Positions 21,284-29,281 of a stretch of 31,569 bases of DNA are shown piece after piece. A model generated the notes under the pieces. That model was not told the origin of the DNA. It made no database searches and saw only the letters and a list, made by a program, of their open reading frames with translations. The position numbers were made by a program, and so were the translations under genes. Origin of the DNA: Methanobacterium sp. (GTDB lineage Archaea > Methanobacteriota > Methanobacteria > Methanobacteriales > Methanobacteriaceae); contig DUPR01000059.1 of assembly GCA_012838205.1 (NCBI GenBank), positions 1 through 31,569 of the forward strand. The letters run 5' to 3'. Position 1 is the stretch's first letter. The number at the start of each line of letters is the position of its first letter.

Positions 21284-22636
21284 ATGAAGGTGTTACTCAT
21301 CAACCCGCCTTATTTTAATTCTAAATATAAATTTATAGGTTTAGTAGCACCACCATTAGGAATAGCGTATATAGCTGCAGTATTAGAAGAAAATGATATA
21401 GATGTGGAGATAATTGATGCAGCAGCCCTGGAAATGAGTTGGGAAGCACTGGAAACCCAGATCCAAAAGTCCAACCCAGGATTAGTGGCTGTAACCGCAT
21501 TAACCCCCACAATCTCCAACTCCCTTAAAACCGCCCAACTGGCTAAAAAAAATTGTCCCGAGGCCACAATAGTTATGGGCGGGTACCATCCCAGTTTTAA
21601 CCACCAGGAAATGTTAGAAAATGATTACGTGGATATTGTGGTCATTGGTGAAGGAGAATATACTTTCCCCGAACTGGTGAGAACCCTAGAAAAAGGTGGA
21701 GATATTAGTAAAGTCAAAGGAATTGCCTATCAAGACGTGATAACACCACCACGGCCTTTAATAAAGGATCTTGATCAATTACCCTTCCCTGCAAGGCACT
21801 TACTCCCTATGGATCATTACAAAATTCTGAACATGAAACTGAACACTGCCACCATAATATCAAGCAGGGGATGTCCAATGCAGTGTTCATTCTGCGCCTC
21901 AGCAGCCTTGCACGGGAACCGGCTCAGAATGAGATCAGCCAAAAACGTGGTGGATGAAATGGAACACCTAATCAACGACCATGATGCCGGGATGATCGCG
22001 TTTATGGATGATACTTTCACACTCAAACCAAACCGGGTTGCAGAAATATGTGATGAGATTATTAAAAGGGAACTTAACATTTATTGGGGATGCACAGCCC
22101 GTGCAGACACCCTTTCTGATGAATTACTCCGAAAGCTAAGTGAATCCGGATGCATAACTCTGTTTCTGGGGGTGGAATCCGCTGATCAACAACAGCTAGA
22201 CAAGCTTAACAAACAATTAACCATTGAAAAAATCCGCCAAGCCTTTAAACTAGCTCGGAAGAATGATATCCGCACCATAGCTTCTGTAGTACTGGGAATG
22301 CCAGGGGACACCAGAGAAAGTATTGAACGAACCATCAAATTTGCCAAAGAACTAAACCCTTCCTATGCAGTTTTCAGTTTAGCCACACCTTACCCTGGGA
22401 CCAGATTTTACCAAGAAGCAGTTCAAAAAAACCTTATCAAAGTCAAGGACTGGTCCAAATTCACCCTACTATCACCAGTATTGGATACTGTAGATTGTTC
22501 ACTGGATGAACTTAAAAAACTACAGAAAACAGCCTTCAGACAATTTTATCTACGACCAATCTATCTATTAAAACAAGCATGGATGGACGGACCAATACTC
22601 TTTAAAACCATAGTCACCATGATCAAAGAAGTTTAA
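21284..22636 (+). CDS. B12-binding-domain radical SAM protein
   Basis: A 450-residue class B-type radical SAM protein. The N-terminal 130 residues form a cobalamin-binding-like Rossmann domain (MKVLLINPPYF, then PPLGIAYIAAVLEE, then GGYHPSF and VVIGEGEYTFPEL). The canonical DxHxxG cobalamin ligand is not evident. The radical SAM core starts with Cys197, Cys201 and Cys204 in SSRGCPMQCSFCAS, binding the 4Fe-4S cluster, followed by FMDDTFTL and the GVESADQQQLDKLNK segment. The C-terminal 100 residues contain the SLATPYPGTRFY element. GGTGAT lies 3 nt before the ATG at 21284. The reaction is unknown. Relatives include methyltransferases and ring-forming enzymes. The 33-nt gap to the TPP enzyme suggests one operon and a shared pathway. 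Confidence 0.88.
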   Translation: MKVLLINPPYFNSKYKFIGLVAPPLGIAYIAAVLEENDIDVEIIDAAALEMSWEALETQIQKSNPGLVAVTALTPTISNSLKTAQLAKKNCPEATIVMGGYHPSFNHQEMLENDYVDIVVIGEGEYTFPELVRTLEKGGDISKVKGIAYQDVITPPRPLIKDLDQLPFPARHLLPMDHYKILNMKLNTATIISSRGCPMQCSFCASAALHGNRLRMRSAKNVVDEMEHLINDHDAGMIAFMDDTFTLKPNRVAEICDEIIKRELNIYWGCTARADTLSDELLRKLSESGCITLFLGVESADQQQLDKLNKQLTIEKIRQAFKLARKNDIRTIASVVLGMPGDTRESIERTIKFAKELNPSYAVFSLATPYPGTRFYQEAVQKNLIKVKDWSKFTLLSPVLDTVDCSLDELKKLQKTAFRQFYLRPIYLLKQAWMDGPILFKTIVTMIKEV

Positions 22637-22801
22637 AAAGCACACCAATGTAAATATGTCTAAAATCCATTATTACTTATTTATTTAGTCTTACAACATT
22701 CTATAAAAAATTGTGAAGCTATTTTGTTTGTTTGTAACAGGAATTTTAGGCATAAAATTGGTATGGGATGGATGGATCACTTATGGGTATTGATGGTCCT
22801 T

Positions 22802-22969
22802 CTAACCTTCGAGTAATGTCATATTTTTTTTGATGATCCTACTAAAGACATTACCCTTAAGATAAACCTGCTTTCTGGCTAGTTCAAGCAGCCAAAATCC
22901 CGTCAATAACCATAAAGCCGGAATCATCAATTTTTTAATAGTTATTGGGAAAAATTTAGTAATCAGCAT
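22802..22969 (-). CDS. Candidate small membrane peptide, 55 residues
   Basis: A minus-strand frame from ATG 22969 to TAG 22802-22804 encodes 55 residues. It begins with MLITKFFPITIKKLMIP, continues with a single hydrophobic segment (ALWLLTGFWLLELA) flanked by Lys/Arg, and ends with a basic amphipathic part (RKQVYLKGN, FSRIIKKNM). The DNA of its 3' two thirds is less AT-rich than its surroundings, as expected for coding sequence. Against it: there is no Shine-Dalgarno sequence, no recognised family, and it lies in a long gene-poor stretch where a chance frame of this size is possible. It could also be a remnant of a larger gene. Confidence 0.35.
   Translation of the reverse strand: MLITKFFPITIKKLMIPALWLLTGFWLLELARKQVYLKGNVFSRIIKKNMTLLEG
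22813..22854. repeat. Inverted repeat GTAATGTC / GACATTAC
   Basis: A perfect 8-bp inverted repeat (22813-22820 and 22847-22854) with a 26-nt loop that contains T8. It lies within the 3' part of the candidate small ORF, after the radical SAM gene. It could be part of a terminator for the plus-strand transcript, but the T run is in the loop and not after the stem. Confidence 0.3.
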
Positions 22970-23106
22970 TGTTAATTAATTTAATATTTCAACATTTCAA
23001 TCTTCACACGGTTATTTTAATAATTACACTATTATTTTGAGATTTCATCAATTTTAACTCTCTTAAACATCAAGTTCAATGAGTTAAATTCAAATAAAAG
23101 CAGTTT

Positions 23107-24405
23107 TCATTGTTTCATCTTTTTTTCATTGTAAACAGAATGCCGTGGATATAAAACATGTTCCAGTAGGAAAACTGCTATGGTTCCTATAACGTAGCCA
23201 TTGGCTACTAATGGTTGCAGAACCTGGGGGAACTGTGTAATCACAGATTGTGGTAAAAATGCTATTATTGTGCCTAAAAGAATTGGTAATCCAATAATAG
23301 CCCCGTCATCTACGTTTTTTATAGAATTACTTTCAATTGAAATTAGTAGTGCTGGTCCGATTAACATGATCAGGACGTATAACAAAACAATACCCAGCAC
23401 TGGTGAAGGTATGTTACTTATCAAGCCTATTGCTATTGGTGAAAAGGCCAGTACTAAAAATATTATCGCTGCAGGAATGACTGCAAATTTAGATGCATTT
23501 TTGGTGGTGGAGATGATACCTATGCTTAAATTATAATTAACAATACCTATAACTCCCAGGAGTCCTGCCAAGACGTTTCCCAGCCCAGTGAAAAATATGC
23601 CTTTTTCAACACGTGTCTCCATTTCATCTGCATCTAGTATAATCCCTGCTGATTGAATTATACCTAAATCAATTATTACTAAAGCTAAAAAGCTAATTAA
23701 GAATGTAATAAAAACACTGATATTAGGAACTGCCAGATGGCCTATAAATGATCCAGATGGAATTGATAAAAGAGGTAAGTTCAAGTTAGGGCTGAAATTT
23801 CCAAATATGATAAAGTATAATGCACTACCTCCAAACAATGCCAAAAATGTTAAAGCAGACCTCCAAATTCCCTTCAAGAATGTATTCCCAATAAAAATTA
23901 TAAATAAGAGTACAATAGCAAAAATAACATTATATGATGAGGGAACATGATTTTCAACACTGATCAGGCTGATTATTGTAGGTATAAGTGTAAATGTGAG
24001 AAGTATGAGGATAACAGTAACAACTCGGGGTGTGAAAAGTTTTTTAACATGTCTAAAAAGGCCACTTGCAACTAATATACTAACTAAAATACCACCAATC
24101 AATATTGAAGAATTAATACCGCCTACTCCTTGATTAAAACTGGTTAAAATAGCAATCAATATCACGGTAACTGGACCAATGACCAATGGGAGTCTGTGGC
24201 CTAAATAGATTTGTATGATCATGAATATGCCTATGATGAGCAGTAATTTTTGAAGATAAGGAATATAATCTGCTCCGAACTCAAGAACTCCTACTAAGGT
24301 CCCTAAGATTATGATGGAAGGGAGGATAACTGCAAAATATTGCAACCCCACTACCAACATTTCAGTCTTCTTGGGCTTGTCATCTAATCCATACCTAAAT
24401 TTCAT
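23107..24405 (-). CDS. NCS2-family nucleobase permease (xanthine/uracil permease type)
   Basis: A very hydrophobic 432-residue protein with 12-14 predicted membrane segments. The N-terminal KFRYGLDDKPKKTEMLVVGLQ matches the YGLDDKPP...GLQ opening of the NCS2 (nucleobase:cation symporter 2) family, and the segment LGHRLPLVIGPV resembles its conserved PxxxGPV loop region. Later motifs are weak: the transmembrane helix 8 Glu and the following NQGxI-type motif of characterised members are not clear (AGIILDADEMETRVEKGIFF and TGLGNVLAGLLG here). The nucleobase specificity, and even whether it is a typical symporter, is therefore uncertain. It has a strong promoter (TATA at 24449-24456 on the minus strand) and a weak GTGAG ribosome binding site before the ATG at 24405. 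Confidence 0.8.
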   Translation of the reverse strand: MKFRYGLDDKPKKTEMLVVGLQYFAVILPSIIILGTLVGVLEFGADYIPYLQKLLLIIGIFMIIQIYLGHRLPLVIGPVTVILIAILTSFNQGVGGINSSILIGGILVSILVASGLFRHVKKLFTPRVVTVILILLTFTLIPTIISLISVENHVPSSYNVIFAIVLLFIIFIGNTFLKGIWRSALTFLALFGGSALYFIIFGNFSPNLNLPLLSIPSGSFIGHLAVPNISVFITFLISFLALVIIDLGIIQSAGIILDADEMETRVEKGIFFTGLGNVLAGLLGVIGIVNYNLSIGIISTTKNASKFAVIPAAIIFLVLAFSPIAIGLISNIPSPVLGIVLLYVLIMLIGPALLISIESNSIKNVDDGAIIGLPILLGTIIAFLPQSVITQFPQVLQPLVANGYVIGTIAVFLLEHVLYPRHSVYNEKKMKQ

Positions 24406-24448
24406 AGCTACTCACAACATTACACTTAATAAGATGCATACTTGTCAA

Positions 24449-24456
24449 AATATAAA
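24449..24456 (-). promoter_or_regulatory. TATA box and BRE of the permease gene
   Basis: On the minus strand, TTTATATT is immediately preceded by CGGTTTCGG. This is the best match to the archaeal BRE-TATA consensus in the window. It predicts transcription from about 24426, leaving a leader of roughly 20 nt before the ATG at 24405. Confidence 0.6.
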
Positions 24457-24593
24457 CCGAAACCGTGATTCAATTTTATTAATAATAATTTATTATGGTT
24501 ACCTTTGCTTATAGCTTCTTTTTAATCAGTGATAATATTTCAAATATTGTTATAAAAAAATGTTTAGAAAAAATAGAAAAATAAGGGAGTAAA

Positions 24594-25748
<1,155 letters not shown>

Positions 25749-25818
25749 CTTTTCAACTCCAATTTGAAAATATCCTCCAACAATATTTATTATCTATATA
25801 ATTTGATATACTTTATAT
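25749..25818. promoter_or_regulatory. Compact divergent promoter between aminotransferase and mptE
   Basis: 70 nt serve two divergent genes. ATATTTATTATCTATATAAT (about 25782-25801) holds overlapping TATA candidates on the plus strand, only 20-35 nt before the mptE ATG. This means a leaderless or nearly leaderless mptE transcript. The aminotransferase side carries GGAG before its ATG. Confidence 0.4.
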
Positions 25819-26565
25819 ATGGAACTGACCCTGTGGATGGAATGGTACCAACTCATCCTGGAAGACTTCGGATTTAAAAGAGATGATGATGAACGCAGTG
25901 CCCGGATATTAAACAATATCTTGGAAGATAAAGGCACCCTCAGGCCACAAGACATTCACATCGAAAGTAGGGTCATTGTTTTCGGTGCTGGACCATCCTT
26001 AAAACCTAATCTCACTATTTTGAAGACCATGAACCTGGATGAATTCACCCTAATATCTGCAGATGGGGCCACAACCGCCCTTTTAGAGGAAAATATCATC
26101 CCTGAAATTATAGTAACTGATTTAGACGGTCGAATGAATGATATAATCCTTGCTAACCAGCAGGGAGCCTTAATTGTGGTGCATGCCCATGGTAACAACC
26201 AGGAACAAGTTGAGAAATTCACCCCAGAACTAACTAACATCTTAGGAACCACTCAGAGCAAACCTTTAGCCCATGTTCATAACTTTGGGGGTTTCACTGA
26301 CGGTGACCGTTGTGTTTTCCTGGCAATGGCCCTGGGGGCGCGTGAAATAATATTATCTGGAATGGACTTCGGAAAAATCGTCACCCATTACTCCCGGCCA
26401 GACCAGGAAGATGGTCTTGCAGATGTGGTGAAGCAGAAAAAACTTAAATGGGCCAAAAAACTGGTTAGATGGGCTGCTCTTAATAGTGATGTTCATTTTT
26501 TGAATATTTCCAGTGGGGAAACAGTGGAAGGTGTGGAGGATATAAATCCAGATATACTTAAATAA
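25819..26565 (+). CDS. mptE: 6-hydroxymethyl-7,8-dihydropterin pyrophosphokinase, archaeal type
   Basis: Pyrophosphorylates 6-hydroxymethyl-7,8-dihydropterin in the synthesis of tetrahydromethanopterin, the C1 carrier of methanogenesis. It belongs to the archaeal DUF115-derived family (MJ1634 type), unrelated to bacterial FolK. Matching segments are VIVFGAGPSLKPN (about residues 51-63), LISADGATTALLEENIIPEIIVTDLDG with the Asp-rich metal site, VVHAHGNN, HNFGGFTDGDR and ILSGMDFGKIVTHYSRP. The 248-residue length is normal. The ATG at 25819 has no ribosome binding site, in keeping with a leaderless message. Its neighbour Cdc6 follows in the same direction after about 60 nt. Confidence 0.94.
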   Translation: MELTLWMEWYQLILEDFGFKRDDDERSARILNNILEDKGTLRPQDIHIESRVIVFGAGPSLKPNLTILKTMNLDEFTLISADGATTALLEENIIPEIIVTDLDGRMNDIILANQQGALIVVHAHGNNQEQVEKFTPELTNILGTTQSKPLAHVHNFGGFTDGDRCVFLAMALGAREIILSGMDFGKIVTHYSRPDQEDGLADVVKQKKLKWAKKLVRWAALNSDVHFLNISSGETVEGVEDINPDILK

Positions 26566-26626
26566 TCATAAACAAATTATTATGCAACCATAAAATGATT
26601 ATAATTGGACATAATGGTGTATGCAC

Positions 26627-27754
26627 ATGTCAAATAGCGTGGAAAACATTTTAATGGGTGAAGAAACACTTTTCAAGGATATAACTGTATTCAATCCTGA
26701 TTTTGTCCCTGAAAATTATTTGCATCGCGAATCACAGATGGAAGCACTTGCCTTATGTCTTCGCCCTGCCCTAAAGGGTGGTAAACCAGTTAATTCTGTG
26801 GTGGTGGGATCACCAGCCACTGGCAAAACCACTGCTATCCACAAGATCTTTGAGATAGTTGCCAAAAAATCCCAGAAACTAGCCACTGCCTATGTGAACT
26901 GCCAACTCTACAACACTCGTTTTAACATCTTCGCCCAAATATATCAGCAACTATTCGGTTACTTACCGGCAGAAACCGGAGTCCCATTTTCCAGGATTTA
27001 TGGGGAGATAATGAAAAAACTCTCCAATGAGGGAAAAGCACTGGTGGTTGCACTGGACGATGTTAACCATTTATTCTATCGTAAAAATGCTAATCAAATA
27101 TTATATGATATTCTACGAGCCCATGAAGTGTTTCCAGGAGTGAGAACTGGAGTTTTCTGCGTTATATCCGATATTGAATTCCGTTTCATGTTGGATAAAA
27201 ATGTCAGCAGTATTTTCATACCCCAAGAAGTGATATTTGACACTTACACCTGGCAGGAGATAAGAAACATACTGGATGACCGGGTAAAAGCAGGTTTTTA
27301 TCCTGGGGTCTTATCTGATGAGATTTTAGACGAAATTGTGGATTTTACCAATTCAACTGGTGATTTGCGGGTGGGGATTGATCTTCTCCGCACCACTGGG
27401 AATTTTGCAGAGGCAGACGCCTCCCGGAATATTGAAAATAAACATCTGGAAAGGGCATTACAGGATTTTGACTCCCAAAGCCTGAAGAACACTATAAACA
27501 ATCTCACTGATGATGAGAAGGGATTATTAGAGGTAATAGTTGAACAAAAAGAGGATAATCCCACTGCAGGAGATTTATATAATCTTTTAAATGAAAAAAG
27601 ACCTCTAAGTTACGCATCATTCGACCGGGCTCTTAAAAAACTGGAATTCATGCGGGTAATTGACACAAAATTCACTGGAAAAGGAAAAAGGGGAAACACA
27701 CGCCAAGTTATGTTGCGATTTAATCATGAAGAAGTAGATAAGTATTTGAAATAA
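26627..27754 (+). CDS. cdc6-2: Orc1/Cdc6-family initiator, Cdc6-2 type
   Basis: An AAA+ replication initiator or helicase-loading factor of 375 residues. Walker A is VVGSPATGKTTAIHK (about 61-75). The Walker B position reads VALDDVNHL, so the usual Asp-Glu is Asp-Asp, an odd change at the catalytic glutamate. Sensor 1 is around CVISDIEFRFMLD, and the sensor 2 region is STGDLRVGIDLLRT. The C-terminal winged helix runs from about residue 290 to the end (SYASFDRALKKLEFM, TRQVMLRFN). By position it should be the equivalent of Methanothermobacter Cdc6-2 (MTH1599, from memory). The start is taken at ATG 26627 with GGTG 7 nt upstream. An ATG at 26621 is also in frame. No origin recognition repeats were seen beside it. 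Confidence 0.92.
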   Translation: MSNSVENILMGEETLFKDITVFNPDFVPENYLHRESQMEALALCLRPALKGGKPVNSVVVGSPATGKTTAIHKIFEIVAKKSQKLATAYVNCQLYNTRFNIFAQIYQQLFGYLPAETGVPFSRIYGEIMKKLSNEGKALVVALDDVNHLFYRKNANQILYDILRAHEVFPGVRTGVFCVISDIEFRFMLDKNVSSIFIPQEVIFDTYTWQEIRNILDDRVKAGFYPGVLSDEILDEIVDFTNSTGDLRVGIDLLRTTGNFAEADASRNIENKHLERALQDFDSQSLKNTINNLTDDEKGLLEVIVEQKEDNPTAGDLYNLLNEKRPLSYASFDRALKKLEFMRVIDTKFTGKGKRGNTRQVMLRFNHEEVDKYLK

Positions 27755-27803
27755 ATCAAAGTACCAACAAAATATTAAAGTGTAAGAATGGGGGGATTTT
27801 TAG

Positions 27804-28382
27804 ATGAGTGATTATCGTTTGAACTTTTCAGAGTATGATCTTGATGTTAAGGCGAAAATAAAGGAACTGGGCTATGACACTGGTAATTCTATTGTTTTTC
27901 TCCCCTACAAATTCGAACAATCCCAAACTACTGATGACATGATCTATACCATGCCAGAAATCATAATGGGAAAATCATTCAACATGATGGATTTTAAAAC
28001 CGAATTTTTAACTGGTAGGAAAGAATTGGAACTTTTAGATGAGATTGGAACCCTGATCATAACCATCATGATCCCCACACAAATGTTCCTGGTTTTCCCA
28101 ATTCTCATGAACATCTTATCAAGGCAGCTGCCCCAATATTATGATGAAGAAAAGATTGGCTTTAATTTCATACTAGAAAAACCCGATGGAAAATATCTTA
28201 AAATTGACTACTTTGGGTTACTGGCAGATTTTGCTGAATCTAAAAAGGAAGTAATCGAAACCAGCAAAGATGTAATGGGCCTATCCTATTCGGACATAAT
28301 TGCCATATTAGAGGATGCCTTAAAAACTGGATCCATTAACCAGATGCATTTTAAAATGATGAAAAATGCATTTTCACCCTAA
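27804..28382 (+). CDS. Unrecognised 192-residue protein after cdc6-2
   Basis: I do not recognise this protein. It begins MSDYRLNFSEYDLDVKAKIK and has an acidic, aromatic-rich N-terminal half with a Cys-free composition. One hydrophobic stretch lies at about 81-105 (IGTLIITIMIPTQ, then MFLVFPILMNIL), which may be buried in a fold and not a membrane helix. The C-terminal helical region contains EEKIGFNFILEKPDGKYLKI, LLADFAESKKE and LSYSDIIAILEDALKTG. It has a good start: ATG 27804 preceded by GGGGGATT. It lies 49 nt downstream of cdc6-2 in the same direction, so it may be co-transcribed. A link to replication is only suggested by position. Confidence 0.7.
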   Translation: MSDYRLNFSEYDLDVKAKIKELGYDTGNSIVFLPYKFEQSQTTDDMIYTMPEIIMGKSFNMMDFKTEFLTGRKELELLDEIGTLIITIMIPTQMFLVFPILMNILSRQLPQYYDEEKIGFNFILEKPDGKYLKIDYFGLLADFAESKKEVIETSKDVMGLSYSDIIAILEDALKTGSINQMHFKMMKNAFSP

Positions 28383-28409
28383 TAACATCACTAAATTGAA
28401 GGAGTGTAC

Positions 28410-29117
28410 CTAAAATAGGCTGTGTATACCTTCATAGACTACAAATTCTTGAAATGCTGATGCAGGAATAACATGTATGTTGCCCTGTGCATACTGGACT
28501 GATGCAGTTTCCATGAGAACTTTACGATTACTCCGATCTTGTGCTTTATTTTTAAGACCATCCATAAGTGACTGCACTGCACTGCCCCTGCTCATTCCAT
28601 TCTGGTTCTGTTCTTCTCTTAAAAATTCTATGGAATTTCCAGTGACATAACCCTTACCTTTCACATGAACTGGTCCGATGGCCTTTATCATAGCATCTAT
28701 AGCTTCAGGAGTTACAATGACCACCAGATTAGTTTTCAAGCCAGTGTGGTATTCAACTATTTCCTGAGCTATTTTTGATCCTGCTTCTACATCTGAACTC
28801 CATAGTGAGTCGTGTAGGTATAGTTTATCTACACCGTAACTTCTTAATTCAGAATTGGGGGATTTAGTTGGATGTGCCAGACCTCCCGGATAAACCGGAG
28901 TCATGTTAACTATTTTTCCATGGTTAACATTTACTACAAAGGCCATGTCCACTGCCCCTACACCAGGTCTTGGTTCAGATGGGTCAGCACATAGGAGAAG
29001 TACATTATAGTTTCCATCAAATTTTCCCTCCCCCTGGATATAAAGGTAGGACACATATATACCGGTACCAACAATTAGGATTAGAGTAATAAGTATGATG
29101 ATGAGTTTTCTTGACAT
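28410..29117 (-). CDS. Membrane-anchored DUF4012-type extracellular protein
   Basis: A protein of 235 residues with one N-terminal membrane segment (KLIIILITLILIVGTGIYV, about 4-22) and the rest outside the cell. The extracellular part (NVLLLCADPSEPRPGVGAVD, then GKIVNMTPVYPGG and the LGLKTNLVVIV-like segment, then PVHVKGKGYVTG) resembles DUF4012, which is related to the LytR-CpsA-Psr fold of cell-wall glycopolymer transferases. I cannot see the Arg/Asp set that would prove catalysis. The start is the ATG at 29117. An in-frame GTG at 29126 is part of GTGAA before it and more likely the ribosome binding site. It converges on the orphan gene at 28382 and diverges from the glycosyltransferase gene, so a role at the cell envelope is plausible. 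Confidence 0.75.
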   Translation of the reverse strand: MSRKLIIILITLILIVGTGIYVSYLYIQGEGKFDGNYNVLLLCADPSEPRPGVGAVDMAFVVNVNHGKIVNMTPVYPGGLAHPTKSPNSELRSYGVDKLYLHDSLWSSDVEAGSKIAQEIVEYHTGLKTNLVVIVTPEAIDAMIKAIGPVHVKGKGYVTGNSIEFLREEQNQNGMSRGSAVQSLMDGLKNKAQDRSNRKVLMETASVQYAQGNIHVIPASAFQEFVVYEGIHSLF

Positions 29118-29126
29118 AAGTTTCAC

Positions 29127-29281
29127 TTATCTGTAAAATTATTATATTCTCCAAATTTCTAGTAACATAATTAAATTTAATAGAAAAGGGATAAGAAGTA
29201 GAGTTATTATTTCATCACTTAACAAATAAACCTTATGGTAGGTTTTTTAACAGTCAAAGCTAATATTAGGTGAATTTTTTC
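29127..29281. promoter_or_regulatory. Divergent promoter region (DUF4012 gene / glycosyltransferase)
   Basis: 155 nt, AT-rich. TATA-like AATTAAATTTAATA lies at about 29169-29182. AGGTGA at 29268-29273 is a good ribosome binding site for the glycosyltransferase ATG at 29282. Nothing else stands out. Confidence 0.35.

Larger units (their letters stand above)
22637..23106. other. Gene-poor convergent region between the radical SAM gene and the permease gene
   Basis: 470 nt. It contains the candidate 55-codon minus-strand gene (22802-22969) and an inverted repeat (22813-22854). It also has an odd stretch near 22760-22800 with GGGATGGATGGATCA followed by GGGTATTGATGGTCC that I cannot assign. The part from 22970 to 23106 is AT-rich and featureless apart from TATA-like sequence. 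No stable RNA was recognised. Confidence 0.4.

Noticed and set aside
26566..26626. Replication origin beside cdc6-2
   Set aside because: The short upstream region has no repeated origin recognition boxes and no long AT-rich unwinding element beyond normal intergenic DNA. In relatives the origin is thought to lie beside the other cdc6 gene.
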